Source: Idiomarina piscisalsi (lineage in GTDB: Bacteria; Pseudomonadota; Gammaproteobacteria; Enterobacterales; Alteromonadaceae). Taken from it: a DNA stretch of 64,000 nt. Under the pieces are notes generated by a model. It ran no database searches. It saw nothing but the letters and a program-made list of their open reading frames with translations, and was not told the origin of the DNA. Location of the stretch: contig NZ_PIQA01000003.1 in NCBI RefSeq assembly GCF_003987095.1, positions 62,001-126,000 of the forward strand, written 5' to 3'. Made by a program: the position numbers and the translations under genes. Below, piece after piece: positions 1 through 9,411 of this stretch (within the stretch, counting starts at the first letter, position 1; every line of letters starts with the position of its first letter).

Positions 1-2
1 TA

Positions 3-134
3 TCAGAAGCTCGCTATGGCTATATTCGCCAAATGCTGCGTTTAGAGCAGGCGGCAGGACAGCTTCAGGAAAACGACTTACTGGCAATTAACAGCAGTTT
101 GTCTGAAGATGTCGAAGGAACTGCGGCAGACTAA
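3..134 (+). CDS. tolC: TolC-family outer membrane efflux protein, C-terminal end only
   Basis: The last 43 codons of a gene that begins before the window; TAA stop at 132-134. The readable tail (SEARYGYIRQMLRLEQAAG, then a DLLAIN motif) resembles the final helix and tail of TolC, the trimeric outer membrane and periplasmic exit duct of multidrug and type I secretion systems. It is followed by a hairpin and then lpxL. Only the C-terminus is visible, so family membership is likely but the exact paralogue is inferred. Confidence 0.7.
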   Translation, partial: SEARYGYIRQMLRLEQAAGQLQENDLLAINSSLSEDVEGTAAD

Positions 135-148
135 CTCCGCTGACCACA

Positions 149-173
149 GGCACCACTGCCCGTTAGTGGTGCC
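149..173 (+). terminator. Hairpin after tolC
   Basis: A perfect 9-bp inverted repeat, GGCACCACT and AGTGGTGCC, with a 7-nt loop lies 14 nt after the tolC stop. The sequence after it is only moderately T-rich (TTATCCCCTTATTTC), so it may be a weak intrinsic terminator or a 3'-end-stabilising hairpin. Confidence 0.6.
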
Positions 174-234
174 TTATCCCCTTATTTCTATGTTACTATC
201 CGCTCCAATTTTATAAACAACAACGGTTCTTGTT

Positions 235-1161
235 GTGATTGAACAACCCAAATTTAAATTCTATTTTCTGCACCCAAAGTTCTGGCTAACCTGGCTTGGC
301 GTTCTTATCCTTTATACCATTTCCTGGCTGCCTTATCGTGTACAGCTGGCTCTGGGGCGTGGTCTTGGCTTACTGTTTAAAAAGCTCATGCCCCGGCGTG
401 TTAATATTGCCCGCACTAATTTAAAGCTCTGTTTTCCAGACTATAGTAACGAGCAAATCGAGTCGCTGGTTACCGAGAATATGAAAAATACCGGTATCGC
501 TTATTTTGAAGTCGGCATGGCTTGGTGGTGGCCGGACTGGCGCATTCGTCGCAAGCTCCATATTCATGGTGAGGAGAACTTACGCAAAGCACAGGAAGAC
601 GGCAATGGCGTGTTGTTATTGTTGTTTCATTTTCTCAGCCTGGAAGTGCATGCTCGCTTGCATGGGTTTGTAGAGCCTGGTGTTGGTTTGTATCGCCCTC
701 ATAACAATGCTGTGATGGAGTTTCTACAAACGCGCGGGCGTGCTCGCTCCAATAAATATATGATTCAGCGGAAAGACGTTAAAGGCATGCTTAAAGCCCT
801 GTCTAAAGGGGATATTGCCGGTTACTTACCTGATCAGGATTACGGCCGCCGTCGTACTGAGTTCGTTAAATTCTTTGAGGTCCCTGACGCCTCAACCACT
901 ACTGGCACCATGTTGTTCGCCAACGCACCTAATTGCAAAGTGTTGGTATCTCGCTGTGTTCGCCGTAAAGACGGCACGGGCTATGACTTATATTACGAAC
1001 CCGAGCTTCACAACTTCCCGACAGGCGACGACAAAGCGGACGCTCGCTACGTCAACACTCTAGTCGAAGAAGCTGTGAAAAAAGCCCCCGAGCAATACCT
1101 GTGGGTTCATCGCCGGTTTAAAACGCGGCCTGACCCCGATATGCCTAGTTACTATCAGTAG
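235..1161 (+). CDS. lpxL: Lipid A biosynthesis lauroyl acyltransferase LpxL (HtrB)
   Basis: 308 aa inner-membrane acyltransferase that adds the secondary (lauroyl-type) acyl chain to Kdo-lipid IVA, using acyl-ACP. An N-terminal membrane anchor lies at about residues 15-35. The H-x4-E catalytic pair of this family is visible in HFLSLE (H132, E137), the same positions as in E. coli LpxL, and the C-terminal HRRFKTRP motif is present. The length matches E. coli LpxL (306 aa). The start is GTG without a strong ribosome binding site; it is chosen because the N-terminus (PKFKFYFLHPKFWLTWLG) aligns with the family. Its last 17 nt overlap the 3' end of glnE on the other strand. LpxL versus the paralogues LpxM/LpxP is judged by overall similarity. 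Confidence 0.92.
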   Translation: MIEQPKFKFYFLHPKFWLTWLGVLILYTISWLPYRVQLALGRGLGLLFKKLMPRRVNIARTNLKLCFPDYSNEQIESLVTENMKNTGIAYFEVGMAWWWPDWRIRRKLHIHGEENLRKAQEDGNGVLLLLFHFLSLEVHARLHGFVEPGVGLYRPHNNAVMEFLQTRGRARSNKYMIQRKDVKGMLKALSKGDIAGYLPDQDYGRRRTEFVKFFEVPDASTTTGTMLFANAPNCKVLVSRCVRRKDGTGYDLYYEPELHNFPTGDDKADARYVNTLVEEAVKKAPEQYLWVHRRFKTRPDPDMPSYYQ

Positions 1162-4009
1162 ATTCTATCTCAGTGTCGCCAAGCAGTTTATTCCAGCAAC
1201 GAATAACAGCTTGGCGCTCTGCGTCTAAATTGTGTTTTTCTAAAAGCTGCTCTCCCTGCAACGCCAGGGCATGACTCTCGCAACGAAATATCTGAAATGC
1301 GTTCACCAGATTCTGAGCATCAACATCGTCTAGCAAATGTTCTTGCTGAGCCTCGGTTAACAGCCGAATATTATCGCTGTAGCGACACAAGTTAGGGTGC
1401 GTATGCGCATATTTAAGCACAAGATATTGAGTAATAAACTCAATATCCGCAATACCACCATCGTCCTGCTTCAAGTCAAACGCATCCATGCGACTGGCTG
1501 ACAAGTGATGTTTCATTTTGCGTCGCATAGACACAATATCCTTTCTCAGCTGTTCGGCGTCTCTGGGCTGCATTAGAGCTGCCCGCCGGATATCCATCAG
1601 CGTATCTCTAATACTTTTACTACCATAAACCGGGCGAGCTCGCACCAGTGCCTGTAACTCCCATGTCCAGGCATCGTCATGCAGGTAGCGTGCGTAGGAG
1701 TTCACCCGAGTGACTAACAACCCTGACTGCCCGGACGGTCGTAAACGAAGGTCAACATCGTATAGCACACCGGCAACCGTTCGCGTAGTAAATAGATGCA
1801 GTACGCGCTGCGCCAAACGCAAGTAGAACTGCTGAACCTCAATAGGCTTATTGCCGTCAGTGACCCCCTCGTAGGTTGAATCAGTAACAAACACCAAGTC
1901 GAGATCGGAGCCGTAGCCAAGCTCTTCTCCACCCAGTTTGCCATAAGCCATAACCCCAAAGCCGGTATTCTCAACACTGGTTCCCTCTGGTTTGCCGTGC
2001 TTCTGGGTTAACTGGTACCAAGCCAGACCAATCACTTCTTGAATAATAGCTTCTGCCAGGGCACTTAAATGATCACTGACATTCATAAGCTCCAGGACGT
2101 TACTGATATCGGCTGCGGCAATTTTAAGCTGTAGCGCCTGTTTTGCCTGCCTGAGAGCATCCATTTGCGTTTCTAAGTCCTGCTCTGGAATACGAACTAA
2201 ATATTCACGCAGTAACGCATCGTAGTTCTTCGCTTCGGGCAGTGTATAGAGCTGTTGAGGGTCAATCAGTTCGTCGAGTAACAGCGGATGCTGCGCCAGC
2301 TGGTTCGAGATCCAGGGACTGGCCATACACAGCTTACACAGCTGCGTTCGCGCACCAGGGTTTTCCGCCAATAATTCGATGTAGGCCGTGCGGCTCATTA
2401 TCGCCTTAATAATAGACAGCAGCCGCTCAAGAAGTCGTTCGGGATGCTGATGCTGAACCGCATGCCTGAGCATCATCGGCATTAGGCGCGCCATTGCCGC
2501 ACGTCCTCTTGGCCCGGAACTTCGACGCCGACTCTCCTGCCGAAAGTCATTAATCAGCCGCCATAAACGCTCCGGTTCATCGACCCCTTCAGCTTCGAGG
2601 ATCTCTATAGCCGCGTCGTCCTCCAGCATATCTTGCCAAAGCACTTGCAGCGACTGCTCTTCTTCATCGTCTTCGGACTGCTCTCCAACGACTTGCTGAA
2701 ACTCTTCGTGAATGCTCGCCATGCAGTCATCCACACGCGCTTGCACTGATGCCCAGTCGGCTTCGCCCAACATACACCGCAACCGCTCCTGACCCAGCTC
2801 GTCGTCAGGTAACTGCTGTGTTTGTGCATCATCGATTTGCTGCAAACGATGCTCTATAGTGCGTAAAAACTCATAGTTCTCAATCAGCTTATCCGCTCGT
2901 TCTTTCTCTATGAGCTCTAGTTCAACCAAGCCGTTAATTGCCTTATACAGCGAGCGTGTTTGTAAACTTTTTTCCTGACCACCCCGAATAAGCTGATGCG
3001 CCTGAACAATAAACTCCACCTCGCGGATACCTCCGGCGCCCAGCTTGATATTGTTCTTGACCCCTCGTCGCCGCGTTTCCTGGGTAATAAGCAACTTCAT
3101 TTTGCGCAGCGCTTCTATGGCACTAAAGTCAATGTAACGACGATAAACAAAAGGTCGTATCAAATCATAGAACGTTTTCTCGTCCGCGGCACTTGCGCCA
3201 ATAAGGCGGGCTTTTACCATTGCGTAGCGCTCCCAGTCGCGCCCTTGCTCCTGATAATAATGCTCTAGCGCGTTAATACTGGTAACCAGCGGGCCAGACT
3301 GACCGAAAGGCCGTAAACGCATATCGACCCGAAAGACCTGACCATCGGCGGTTGTTTCATCAAGCAAGGCAATAAACAACTGCGCTAATCGTTTGTAGAA
3401 CACGCTGTGCTCTAAATTACGACCGGGTCCCTCGGTCTCTCCCTGCTCAGGGTACGCAAAGATAAGATCAATATCTGAAGAAAAATTGAGCTCACGCCCG
3501 CCAAGTTTTCCCATACCAATAACCAGCATAGGCATGGCCTCGCCATTGCTGTCCCGAGGCGTACCATGCTTGGCTACTAATCGTTTAAAGGCCCAACTGA
3601 GGCTTTGCTCAATAGCGGCATCGGCAAAAATACTGAAATGTCTTAACGCTTCAGTAACAGGTAATTGACCAAGAATATCGGCAGCAGCCAGTTTCGCCAT
3701 GACACAATGACGATACTCCCGCAGTTTATATTTGGCACGGCGGTCGTCGTCGCATTCGCTGAGTAGTTTGTTGAGCTTACTTTCATATACGCTGCTATTA
3801 TCTATAGAAATAGCACCGTCATTGGCAAAAAAGTCAGCCAGCAATTGGTTGGGATAACGCTCAGCAACACGCGCAATAAAAGGGCTTACCGCAAAAAGTG
3901 CGCGCAAAACTTGCTGCTGAGACTCAGTGAGCGATACCTCACGAGCTTCCCGGAAGCGCTCCCAGGCAGGCTCACTGTGTGTTTCTAAATAGGAGTTTAG
4001 CTTAAGCAT
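1145..4009 (-). CDS. glnE: Bifunctional glutamine synthetase adenylyltransferase / deadenylase
   Basis: 954 aa. Adenylylates and deadenylylates glutamine synthetase in response to PII, linking nitrogen status to glutamine synthesis. Two nucleotidyltransferase domains each show the G-x-KLGG-x-EL-x-SD-D-L signature: GMGKLGGRELNFSSDIDLIF near residues 165-185 (removase half) and YGKLGGEELGYGSDLDLVF near 687-706 (transferase half). E. coli GlnE has 946 aa. I choose the ATG at 4009, which overlaps the ygiF stop as TAATG; an in-frame start 12 nt upstream (4021) is possible but lies inside ygiF. Translational coupling with ygiF is likely, as in the same gene pair of E. coli. Confidence 0.95.
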   Translation of the reverse strand: MLKLNSYLETHSEPAWERFREAREVSLTESQQQVLRALFAVSPFIARVAERYPNQLLADFFANDGAISIDNSSVYESKLNKLLSECDDDRRAKYKLREYRHCVMAKLAAADILGQLPVTEALRHFSIFADAAIEQSLSWAFKRLVAKHGTPRDSNGEAMPMLVIGMGKLGGRELNFSSDIDLIFAYPEQGETEGPGRNLEHSVFYKRLAQLFIALLDETTADGQVFRVDMRLRPFGQSGPLVTSINALEHYYQEQGRDWERYAMVKARLIGASAADEKTFYDLIRPFVYRRYIDFSAIEALRKMKLLITQETRRRGVKNNIKLGAGGIREVEFIVQAHQLIRGGQEKSLQTRSLYKAINGLVELELIEKERADKLIENYEFLRTIEHRLQQIDDAQTQQLPDDELGQERLRCMLGEADWASVQARVDDCMASIHEEFQQVVGEQSEDDEEEQSLQVLWQDMLEDDAAIEILEAEGVDEPERLWRLINDFRQESRRRSSGPRGRAAMARLMPMMLRHAVQHQHPERLLERLLSIIKAIMSRTAYIELLAENPGARTQLCKLCMASPWISNQLAQHPLLLDELIDPQQLYTLPEAKNYDALLREYLVRIPEQDLETQMDALRQAKQALQLKIAAADISNVLELMNVSDHLSALAEAIIQEVIGLAWYQLTQKHGKPEGTSVENTGFGVMAYGKLGGEELGYGSDLDLVFVTDSTYEGVTDGNKPIEVQQFYLRLAQRVLHLFTTRTVAGVLYDVDLRLRPSGQSGLLVTRVNSYARYLHDDAWTWELQALVRARPVYGSKSIRDTLMDIRRAALMQPRDAEQLRKDIVSMRRKMKHHLSASRMDAFDLKQDDGGIADIEFITQYLVLKYAHTHPNLCRYSDNIRLLTEAQQEHLLDDVDAQNLVNAFQIFRCESHALALQGEQLLEKHNLDAERQAVIRCWNKLLGDTEIESTDSN

Positions 4010-5508
4010 TAGGCAAACCAATACGGATCACGCTTTAACGCTGCCTTTCTTGAGTATTCCAATGCCTTCAACAAAGACTCTCGTTGCATTTTTTGCCACT
4101 CCAGCAAACGGTCCAAGTCATCGTCATCACGCTCTTTAATGCGTTCATGTAAAATATGCAGGGCGGTAATTTCTCGAATACCGCGCGCTAAATCCTGCCA
4201 GGGTAAACGGAATTTCTCGCGTACATCGTCGTCGAACAGTTCACCAAAACAAGTCCCCATCAGCAGACTGTTTTGCAATGGCTTCAATAACTTTAAGTAG
4301 CCTTCTTCATTCAGTTTCTCATGCTCAGAAAAAGCCGTTTGCACGAGTTGCCAGTCGCTTTTAAGCAACTGACTGCACCACGGCGATACTGGCTGCGACA
4401 ACTCTTCTGTCATTTCCTGTTCAATTAAAAACTGTGACAGTTTCAGAACTGTTTTTTGATAACGCGCAGACGCCACCACCTCTGCAACTTCATTTAACCG
4501 AATCACATCTTCCTGACTGTTTTGTAGGCTTTCATACAACTTTTCATAACGCTTTAAAACTCTATGGTAGGCACCATCTTCCGCTGTTAGCTCATCAAGC
4601 CCTTCAAAGTTTTTCAGCCACTGTAACTGTTCGGTTATTTTAGCCAAATTAGTTAACAATTGACGCTCACCAACACCCAGTTCAATCAATTGTTCCAGCG
4701 CAACTCGCACTAATTGAATACCATCAGCAAGTCCTTGAACCGCGCGAACACTCGGGTTAAAAAGCAAACAGGACTCATTGTGCTGCCAATGCCTTAATCC
4801 GTATTCAACAGCGCGATACAAGGCCTGACCAATGGTAAAGTCTCTTTCCAGCGGCACATAATGCATTTGTGTAAAAGGCTCCAACAAACTCTTGCCCGCC
4901 AGCATATAGCCGCGCGCGGCTTTACTTAGAGAGCCAACTTTCGCCTCCACTTTACTCACCAGCTGATGCGCTAAATGATAGGCATCGTCTATCGAGCCAC
5001 CCTGTAACTCCAGTTCAATTTCAGAAATAGTTTCTGAGTTTTCACCGGCCTGAATTTGCCCCTCATCCAGCACCATTTCAATCACGCCATCGCCGCTAGG
5101 CAAGCGCCAGCGAGTGCGAGTAAAGTCAGTCACAAAAATAGTTTCTAAGTCACGCTGAATGTCGTAAACCGGAAAGTCGTCAGGCCAAATATCGCTGTCA
5201 AACAGGGTTAAGTCTGGCTTTTCACTATCAACATTTACATTGTACTCCGGCCGTTGGTGCATACCGCCCATAACCCGACCGGCTAACTTAACCGTTTGTT
5301 CTTTTCGATCTTTATAGCTACGTATGCGTAATCCCATATCAAACTGACGCAAACGTAAATCGGATGTGTCGAAGTAACTGTTTCTGAGCTCAAACTGTGT
5401 TTTTTGCATAGTTCCTGAACGGGCATCAGCGAGTGATTGACACACTTTTAAAGCCTGGTCTCGTTTCTCAGGAGCAATCAGTAATTTTAACTCAAGTTCT
5501 TGTGACAT
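4009..5508 (-). CDS. ygiF: CYTH-CHAD inorganic triphosphatase (YgiF-like)
   Basis: 499 aa. The N-terminal CYTH domain (about residues 1-200) carries the E-x-E-x-K signature at E4, E6 and K8 and many charged beta-strand residues of the triphosphate tunnel. The C-terminal half (about 260-499) is a helical, His/Arg-rich CHAD domain, a fold associated with polyphosphate binding. E. coli YgiF (433 aa) hydrolyses inorganic triphosphate and also sits just upstream of glnE. The start at 5508 is preferred over the longer frame (to 5619) because the ELELKL motif normally lies at the extreme N-terminus. Its physiological role is not well established in the family. Confidence 0.88.
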   Translation of the reverse strand: MSQELELKLLIAPEKRDQALKVCQSLADARSGTMQKTQFELRNSYFDTSDLRLRQFDMGLRIRSYKDRKEQTVKLAGRVMGGMHQRPEYNVNVDSEKPDLTLFDSDIWPDDFPVYDIQRDLETIFVTDFTRTRWRLPSGDGVIEMVLDEGQIQAGENSETISEIELELQGGSIDDAYHLAHQLVSKVEAKVGSLSKAARGYMLAGKSLLEPFTQMHYVPLERDFTIGQALYRAVEYGLRHWQHNESCLLFNPSVRAVQGLADGIQLVRVALEQLIELGVGERQLLTNLAKITEQLQWLKNFEGLDELTAEDGAYHRVLKRYEKLYESLQNSQEDVIRLNEVAEVVASARYQKTVLKLSQFLIEQEMTEELSQPVSPWCSQLLKSDWQLVQTAFSEHEKLNEEGYLKLLKPLQNSLLMGTCFGELFDDDVREKFRLPWQDLARGIREITALHILHERIKERDDDDLDRLLEWQKMQRESLLKALEYSRKAALKRDPYWFA

Positions 5509-5645
5509 CGACGCATTCCGAAGCGGGTGAAAGTTAAAGGTAAAGGTACTGGCTCGGCGGCTTAGGGTCAACAAACATAGGCATTTTGTTGGCTTGACAG
5601 TACCCCGAAAAAATTGCAACGTGACGAAAGGTCCGTTTTAGGGTC

Positions 5646-5673
5646 TTTACCCGCGCAAAAATAAGCTTATACT
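5646..5673 (+). promoter_or_regulatory. Predicted sigma-70 promoter of putA
   Basis: TTTACC (5646-5651), a 16-nt spacer, then TATACT (5668-5673), 63 nt upstream of the putA ATG. A short hairpin (GCCGA-GCT-TCGGC, 5703-5715) lies in the predicted leader. Found by reading consensus elements only. Confidence 0.5.
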
Positions 5674-5735
5674 TGCGCCGATTCCCGACGTTGGGGAAGC
5701 ACGCCGAGCTTCGGCCTGGCTATACAGGAGATGCT

Positions 5736-8700
5736 ATGTTCAAAGCGAGTGAGGTGCTATCCAAACAGCATCAGGCAGAAGACTTAAAGTCTCTGCAACA
5801 AGCGATAACTGACAATTATATTGTCGATGAAGACCAATATATGCGCGAGTTATTGCCGCTTGTTCCTGCCGATGAAGAAACGGTTAGCGCAGTAACCGAA
5901 CGCGCAGCTAAGTTAGTTGAGCAAGTTCGAGAGCAAGCCGACAACGGTGTTGTCGATGCTTTCCTGCAAGAGTACAGCTTAGACACTAAAGAGGGCATTA
6001 TCCTCATGTGTCTCGCCGAGGCCTTGCTAAGGATTCCCGATGGCTACACTGCCGATGCACTTATTCAGGATAAGTTGTCCGGTGGTGACTGGCAGAAACA
6101 TATGGGTAAAAGTGCGTCCTGGCTGGTTAATACCGGCACTTGGGCGTTAGCGCTAACCAATAGCGTGACTAACCCTACAGGTAAAGCGATGGAAACACCC
6201 AGAGGGGCTTTCAGACGCTTGGTTCGCAAAATGGGTAAACCCGTTATTCGCAAGGCGACTTATGCCGCCATGCAGATTATGGGTAAGCAATTTGTCTTAG
6301 GGCGCACTATTGAAGAAGCGCTTAAAGAGAGTCGCGATAACCGCGATAAAGGTTATACCCATGCCTACGACATGTTAGGTGAAGCGGCACTGACTGCGAA
6401 AGACGCAACTTATTATAAGCAGCAGTACGTCAACTCCATTAAGACTATTACCAAAGAGAAATTCAATAACCCGGACGCTCCTCGACCGACTATTTCAATT
6501 AAACTGTCGGCATTGCATCCGCGTTATGAAGCCTCTAACCATGAGCGTGTGCTAACCGAATTAGCAACTACTCTGACGGAGCTAGTCAAGCTGGCCAAGG
6601 AAGCGGACGTCGGCGTTACTATTGATGCCGAAGAAGCAGACCGTCATGAGTTATCGTTAGAGCTGTTTGAAAAGGTCTATCGCAGTGGTGTCTGTAAAGG
6701 CTGGCCGCGTTTTGGCCTGGTCGTTCAAGCCTACTCGAAACGTGCTTTACCAACCTTATGCTGGATTACTGCACTGGCTAAAGAGTGTGGTGATGAGATT
6801 CCGGTACGCCTGGTAAAAGGTGCTTACTGGGATAACGAAATTAAGTGGACTCAGGAAAATGGTTTGACCGGGTATCCAGTTTTTACCCGCAAATCGCACA
6901 GTGATATTTCCTACTTAGCCTGCGCTCGCTATTTGTTAAGTGATGACACAGACGGTGCAATTTATCCGCAGTTTGCGACGCATAATGCGCAAACCATTAT
7001 GAGCATCCAGCACATGAACGAAACTCACAAACGCCGTATTGAATATCAGCGTTTGCACGGTATGGGTGACAGTCTGTACGACACACTTATGGAACAAAAC
7101 CCGGGCATGGTCGTACGCATCTATGCGCCAGTGGGTCCACACAGAGACTTACTGCCGTACCTGGTTCGCCGACTCTTAGAAAACGGCGCTAACTCGTCTT
7201 TCGTTCATAAGCTATTAGACGCCGACACGCCGGTTAATGACCTGGTCGAGCACCCGATGAAAACAGCATCGGGTTACGAGAAGTACGCTAATAGCAAGAT
7301 TCCACTTCCTCCTCAAATTTATGGGGATCGCACAAATTCATTAGGATTGAATATGAATATTCACTCACAAGCAGATGACTTTATTGCAGCAGTTCAGCAA
7401 TATCGCGACAAACAATGGCAAGGCGGTCCTATTGTCAATGGTAAAACCGTTGAAACCGACCACCATGTCAGCATCACCAGCCCACAAGAAACGGCTAAAC
7501 AAGTGGGAAGTATTTACTGGGGCGACAAAAAGCTTTCTGAAGAAGCGCTTGAAAGTGCAAACAAAGCATACAAGCAGTGGCGAGAGGTGCCTGTAGAAGA
7601 GAGAGCTAAGTGCCTCGAGAAGTTTGCCGACTTAATGGAAGCCAACCGCAACGAGCTTATTGCACTGTGTTCCGTTGAAGCCGGTAAAGGCTTGCAGGAC
7701 GGTATTGATGAGGTTCGGGAAGCCGTCGACTTCTGTCGTTACTACGCTAACCAAGCGCGTGAGTTGATGGGCTCGCCTATTCAGCTACCGGGGCCAACTG
7801 GCGAAGACAATGAACTGTTTGTGGAAGGTCGTGGTACCTTCATCTGTATTAGCCCATGGAACTTCCCGCTGGCCATTTTCGTTGGCCAGGTCGCCGCAGC
7901 ATTGGTGACCGGTAACTCGGTTATCGCCAAACCGGCCGAGCAAACTGGTCTTATCGCTTACCGCGCAGTGCAACTTGCGCTAGAAGCAGGTATTCCGGGT
8001 AATGTTTTGCATTACATGCCGGGTAGCGGTGCGGAAGTTGGTAGTTACCTGACATCACAAGAAGATATTGGCGGTGTCTGTTTTACTGGCTCTACTTACA
8101 CAGCACAAGCTATTAACCGTGCGCTTGCGGCTCGCACAGGACCTATCGTGCCGTTAGTTGCCGAAACAGGTGGCCAAAATGCCATGATGGTTGACTCAAC
8201 GGCGTTGCCGGAGCAGGTTGTAACAGACGTTGTTGCCAGTGCATTCCAAAGTGCCGGTCAGCGCTGTTCTGCACTTCGTGTATTATTTGTTCAGGAAGAC
8301 GTCGCTGACCGTGTTATCGACTTACTACGTGGTGCCATGGAAGAGTTGCAAGTCGGTGACCCGTTACTGCATGAAACCGATGTTGGCCCAGTGATTGATG
8401 GCATTGCCAAGACGAACCTTGAGCAGCATATTACCGATATTCAACAAGCCGGTCGTTTGATTGCCCGCGCGCCAATGCCGGACTACACAATGGGTGGTAC
8501 TTTTGTTGCGCCAACGGCTATCGAAATTGACAGCATCAGTCAGCTGGTAAAAGAAAACTTTGGCCCAATTCTGCATGTTATTCGTTATTCAACCGACAAC
8601 ATTGAGGAAGTTATTGAGAGCATCAATAACACCGGCTTTGGTTTAACTTTCGGTATTCACAGCCGTAACGAAACCTTTGCCTACGAGGTTGCCAGCAAAA

Positions 8701-8903
8701 TTGATGTGGGTAACGTGTACATTAACCGTAACCAAATTGGTGCTATTGTTGGTGTGCAACCATTTGGTGGTCGCGGCATGTCAGGTACAGGGCCGAAAGC
8801 CGGTGGTCCTCACTACCTTACTCGTTTTATTACCGAGAAAACACGCAGTGATAACATCACAGCCGTTGGCGGTAATGCCACACTGCTATCACTGGATGAC
8901 TAA
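5736..8903 (+). CDS. putA: Bifunctional proline dehydrogenase / P5C dehydrogenase PutA (no DNA-binding domain)
   Basis: 1055 aa. Oxidises proline to P5C with FAD in the PRODH barrel (about residues 200-530) and then to glutamate with NAD+ in the ALDH domain (about 590-1040). PRODH motifs include RLVKGAYWD and the C-terminal RRLLENGANSSF. The ALDH half has ETGGQN and the nucleophilic Cys in SAGQRCSALR (C844). The start ATG at 5736 has CAGGAG 5 nt upstream. Unlike the trifunctional 1320-aa E. coli PutA there is no N-terminal ribbon-helix-helix region, so this form should not repress its own gene. A strong terminator follows. Confidence 0.96.
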   Translation: MFKASEVLSKQHQAEDLKSLQQAITDNYIVDEDQYMRELLPLVPADEETVSAVTERAAKLVEQVREQADNGVVDAFLQEYSLDTKEGIILMCLAEALLRIPDGYTADALIQDKLSGGDWQKHMGKSASWLVNTGTWALALTNSVTNPTGKAMETPRGAFRRLVRKMGKPVIRKATYAAMQIMGKQFVLGRTIEEALKESRDNRDKGYTHAYDMLGEAALTAKDATYYKQQYVNSIKTITKEKFNNPDAPRPTISIKLSALHPRYEASNHERVLTELATTLTELVKLAKEADVGVTIDAEEADRHELSLELFEKVYRSGVCKGWPRFGLVVQAYSKRALPTLCWITALAKECGDEIPVRLVKGAYWDNEIKWTQENGLTGYPVFTRKSHSDISYLACARYLLSDDTDGAIYPQFATHNAQTIMSIQHMNETHKRRIEYQRLHGMGDSLYDTLMEQNPGMVVRIYAPVGPHRDLLPYLVRRLLENGANSSFVHKLLDADTPVNDLVEHPMKTASGYEKYANSKIPLPPQIYGDRTNSLGLNMNIHSQADDFIAAVQQYRDKQWQGGPIVNGKTVETDHHVSITSPQETAKQVGSIYWGDKKLSEEALESANKAYKQWREVPVEERAKCLEKFADLMEANRNELIALCSVEAGKGLQDGIDEVREAVDFCRYYANQARELMGSPIQLPGPTGEDNELFVEGRGTFICISPWNFPLAIFVGQVAAALVTGNSVIAKPAEQTGLIAYRAVQLALEAGIPGNVLHYMPGSGAEVGSYLTSQEDIGGVCFTGSTYTAQAINRALAARTGPIVPLVAETGGQNAMMVDSTALPEQVVTDVVASAFQSAGQRCSALRVLFVQEDVADRVIDLLRGAMEELQVGDPLLHETDVGPVIDGIAKTNLEQHITDIQQAGRLIARAPMPDYTMGGTFVAPTAIEIDSISQLVKENFGPILHVIRYSTDNIEEVIESINNTGFGLTFGIHSRNETFAYEVASKIDVGNVYINRNQIGAIVGVQPFGGRGMSGTGPKAGGPHYLTRFITEKTRSDNITAVGGNATLLSLDD

Positions 8904-8930
8904 TTAAGTAACCCGTTATTGAGTATTAAG

Positions 8931-8967
8931 AAAAACGCCGCTAACGTTAAACGTTGCGGCGTTTTTT
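8931..8967. terminator. Bidirectional intrinsic terminator between putA and the 8989 gene
   Basis: AAAAACGCCGC (8931-8941) pairs with GCGGCGTTTTTT (8956-8967); an inner AACG/CGTT pairing extends the stem. A-run on one side and T-run on the other suit the convergent genes. Confidence 0.9.
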
Positions 8968-8988
8968 ATTGATGACTGAGTAAGAGGC

Positions 8989-9411
8989 TCAGCGTTTATC
9001 AATAAGTTCTACCTCAGTTCCGCCGACGCTTTCCTGTAAGTCCTCATCAAACACAACATAAACTTCATGAAGGTGATTCGACTCGTCCCTGAACTGCAGA
9101 GCAGCTATATCATCTTCATAACGCAGCAACTTCGGTGGGTTACTCAAGGTGTGCGTTCTGGGCGGCAAAATTAAACGCCGTTCTTCGAGCTGCTTACCGT
9201 CCCAACTTGCAGCGAGCTGTTTGGGCCGGAACTTAATCACTATCCCAGCCATGAGTGCCATGGTCAGTAAGACGCCAACCGCAATAACCCATATCGGCAC
9301 TACACCACCAATATAAATTGCCATCCACAACGCCAAAAAAAAGCCGCCCCAGGCTTGGGGGCGGCGGCTATCACGATAAAACTGAAGTGTTTCAGAATTG
9401 TTCGTCGTCAT
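8989..9411 (-). CDS. Small membrane protein of unknown function
   Basis: 140 aa, not recognised. Starting at MTTNNSETLQF, a basic stretch (YRDSRRPQ) is followed by two closely spaced hydrophobic helices at about residues 22-60, then a soluble C-terminal domain of about 80 residues rich in charged residues. A longer in-frame reading to 9552 exists, but its extra N-terminus lies wholly inside the acyl-CoA dehydrogenase gene. With the start at 9411, the first 20 nt overlap the end of that gene, so the two are probably translated together. A plausible topology is a helical hairpin in the inner membrane with the C-terminal domain in the cytoplasm. No catalytic motif is visible. Confidence 0.65.
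   Translation of the reverse strand: MTTNNSETLQFYRDSRRPQAWGGFFLALWMAIYIGGVVPIWVIAVGVLLTMALMAGIVIKFRPKQLAASWDGKQLEERRLILPPRTHTLSNPPKLLRYEDDIAALQFRDESNHLHEVYVVFDEDLQESVGGTEVELIDKR

Noticed and set aside
735-1161. Acidic residue E137 instead of Asp in the acyltransferase H-x4-D motif of lpxL
   Set aside because: Glu at this place is normal for LpxL/LpxM/LpxP proteins, so it is not a defect.
5595-5600. Consensus TTGACA box between ygiF and putA
   Set aside because: No acceptable -10 box occurs 16-18 nt downstream; the TTTACC/TATACT pair closer to putA is better.
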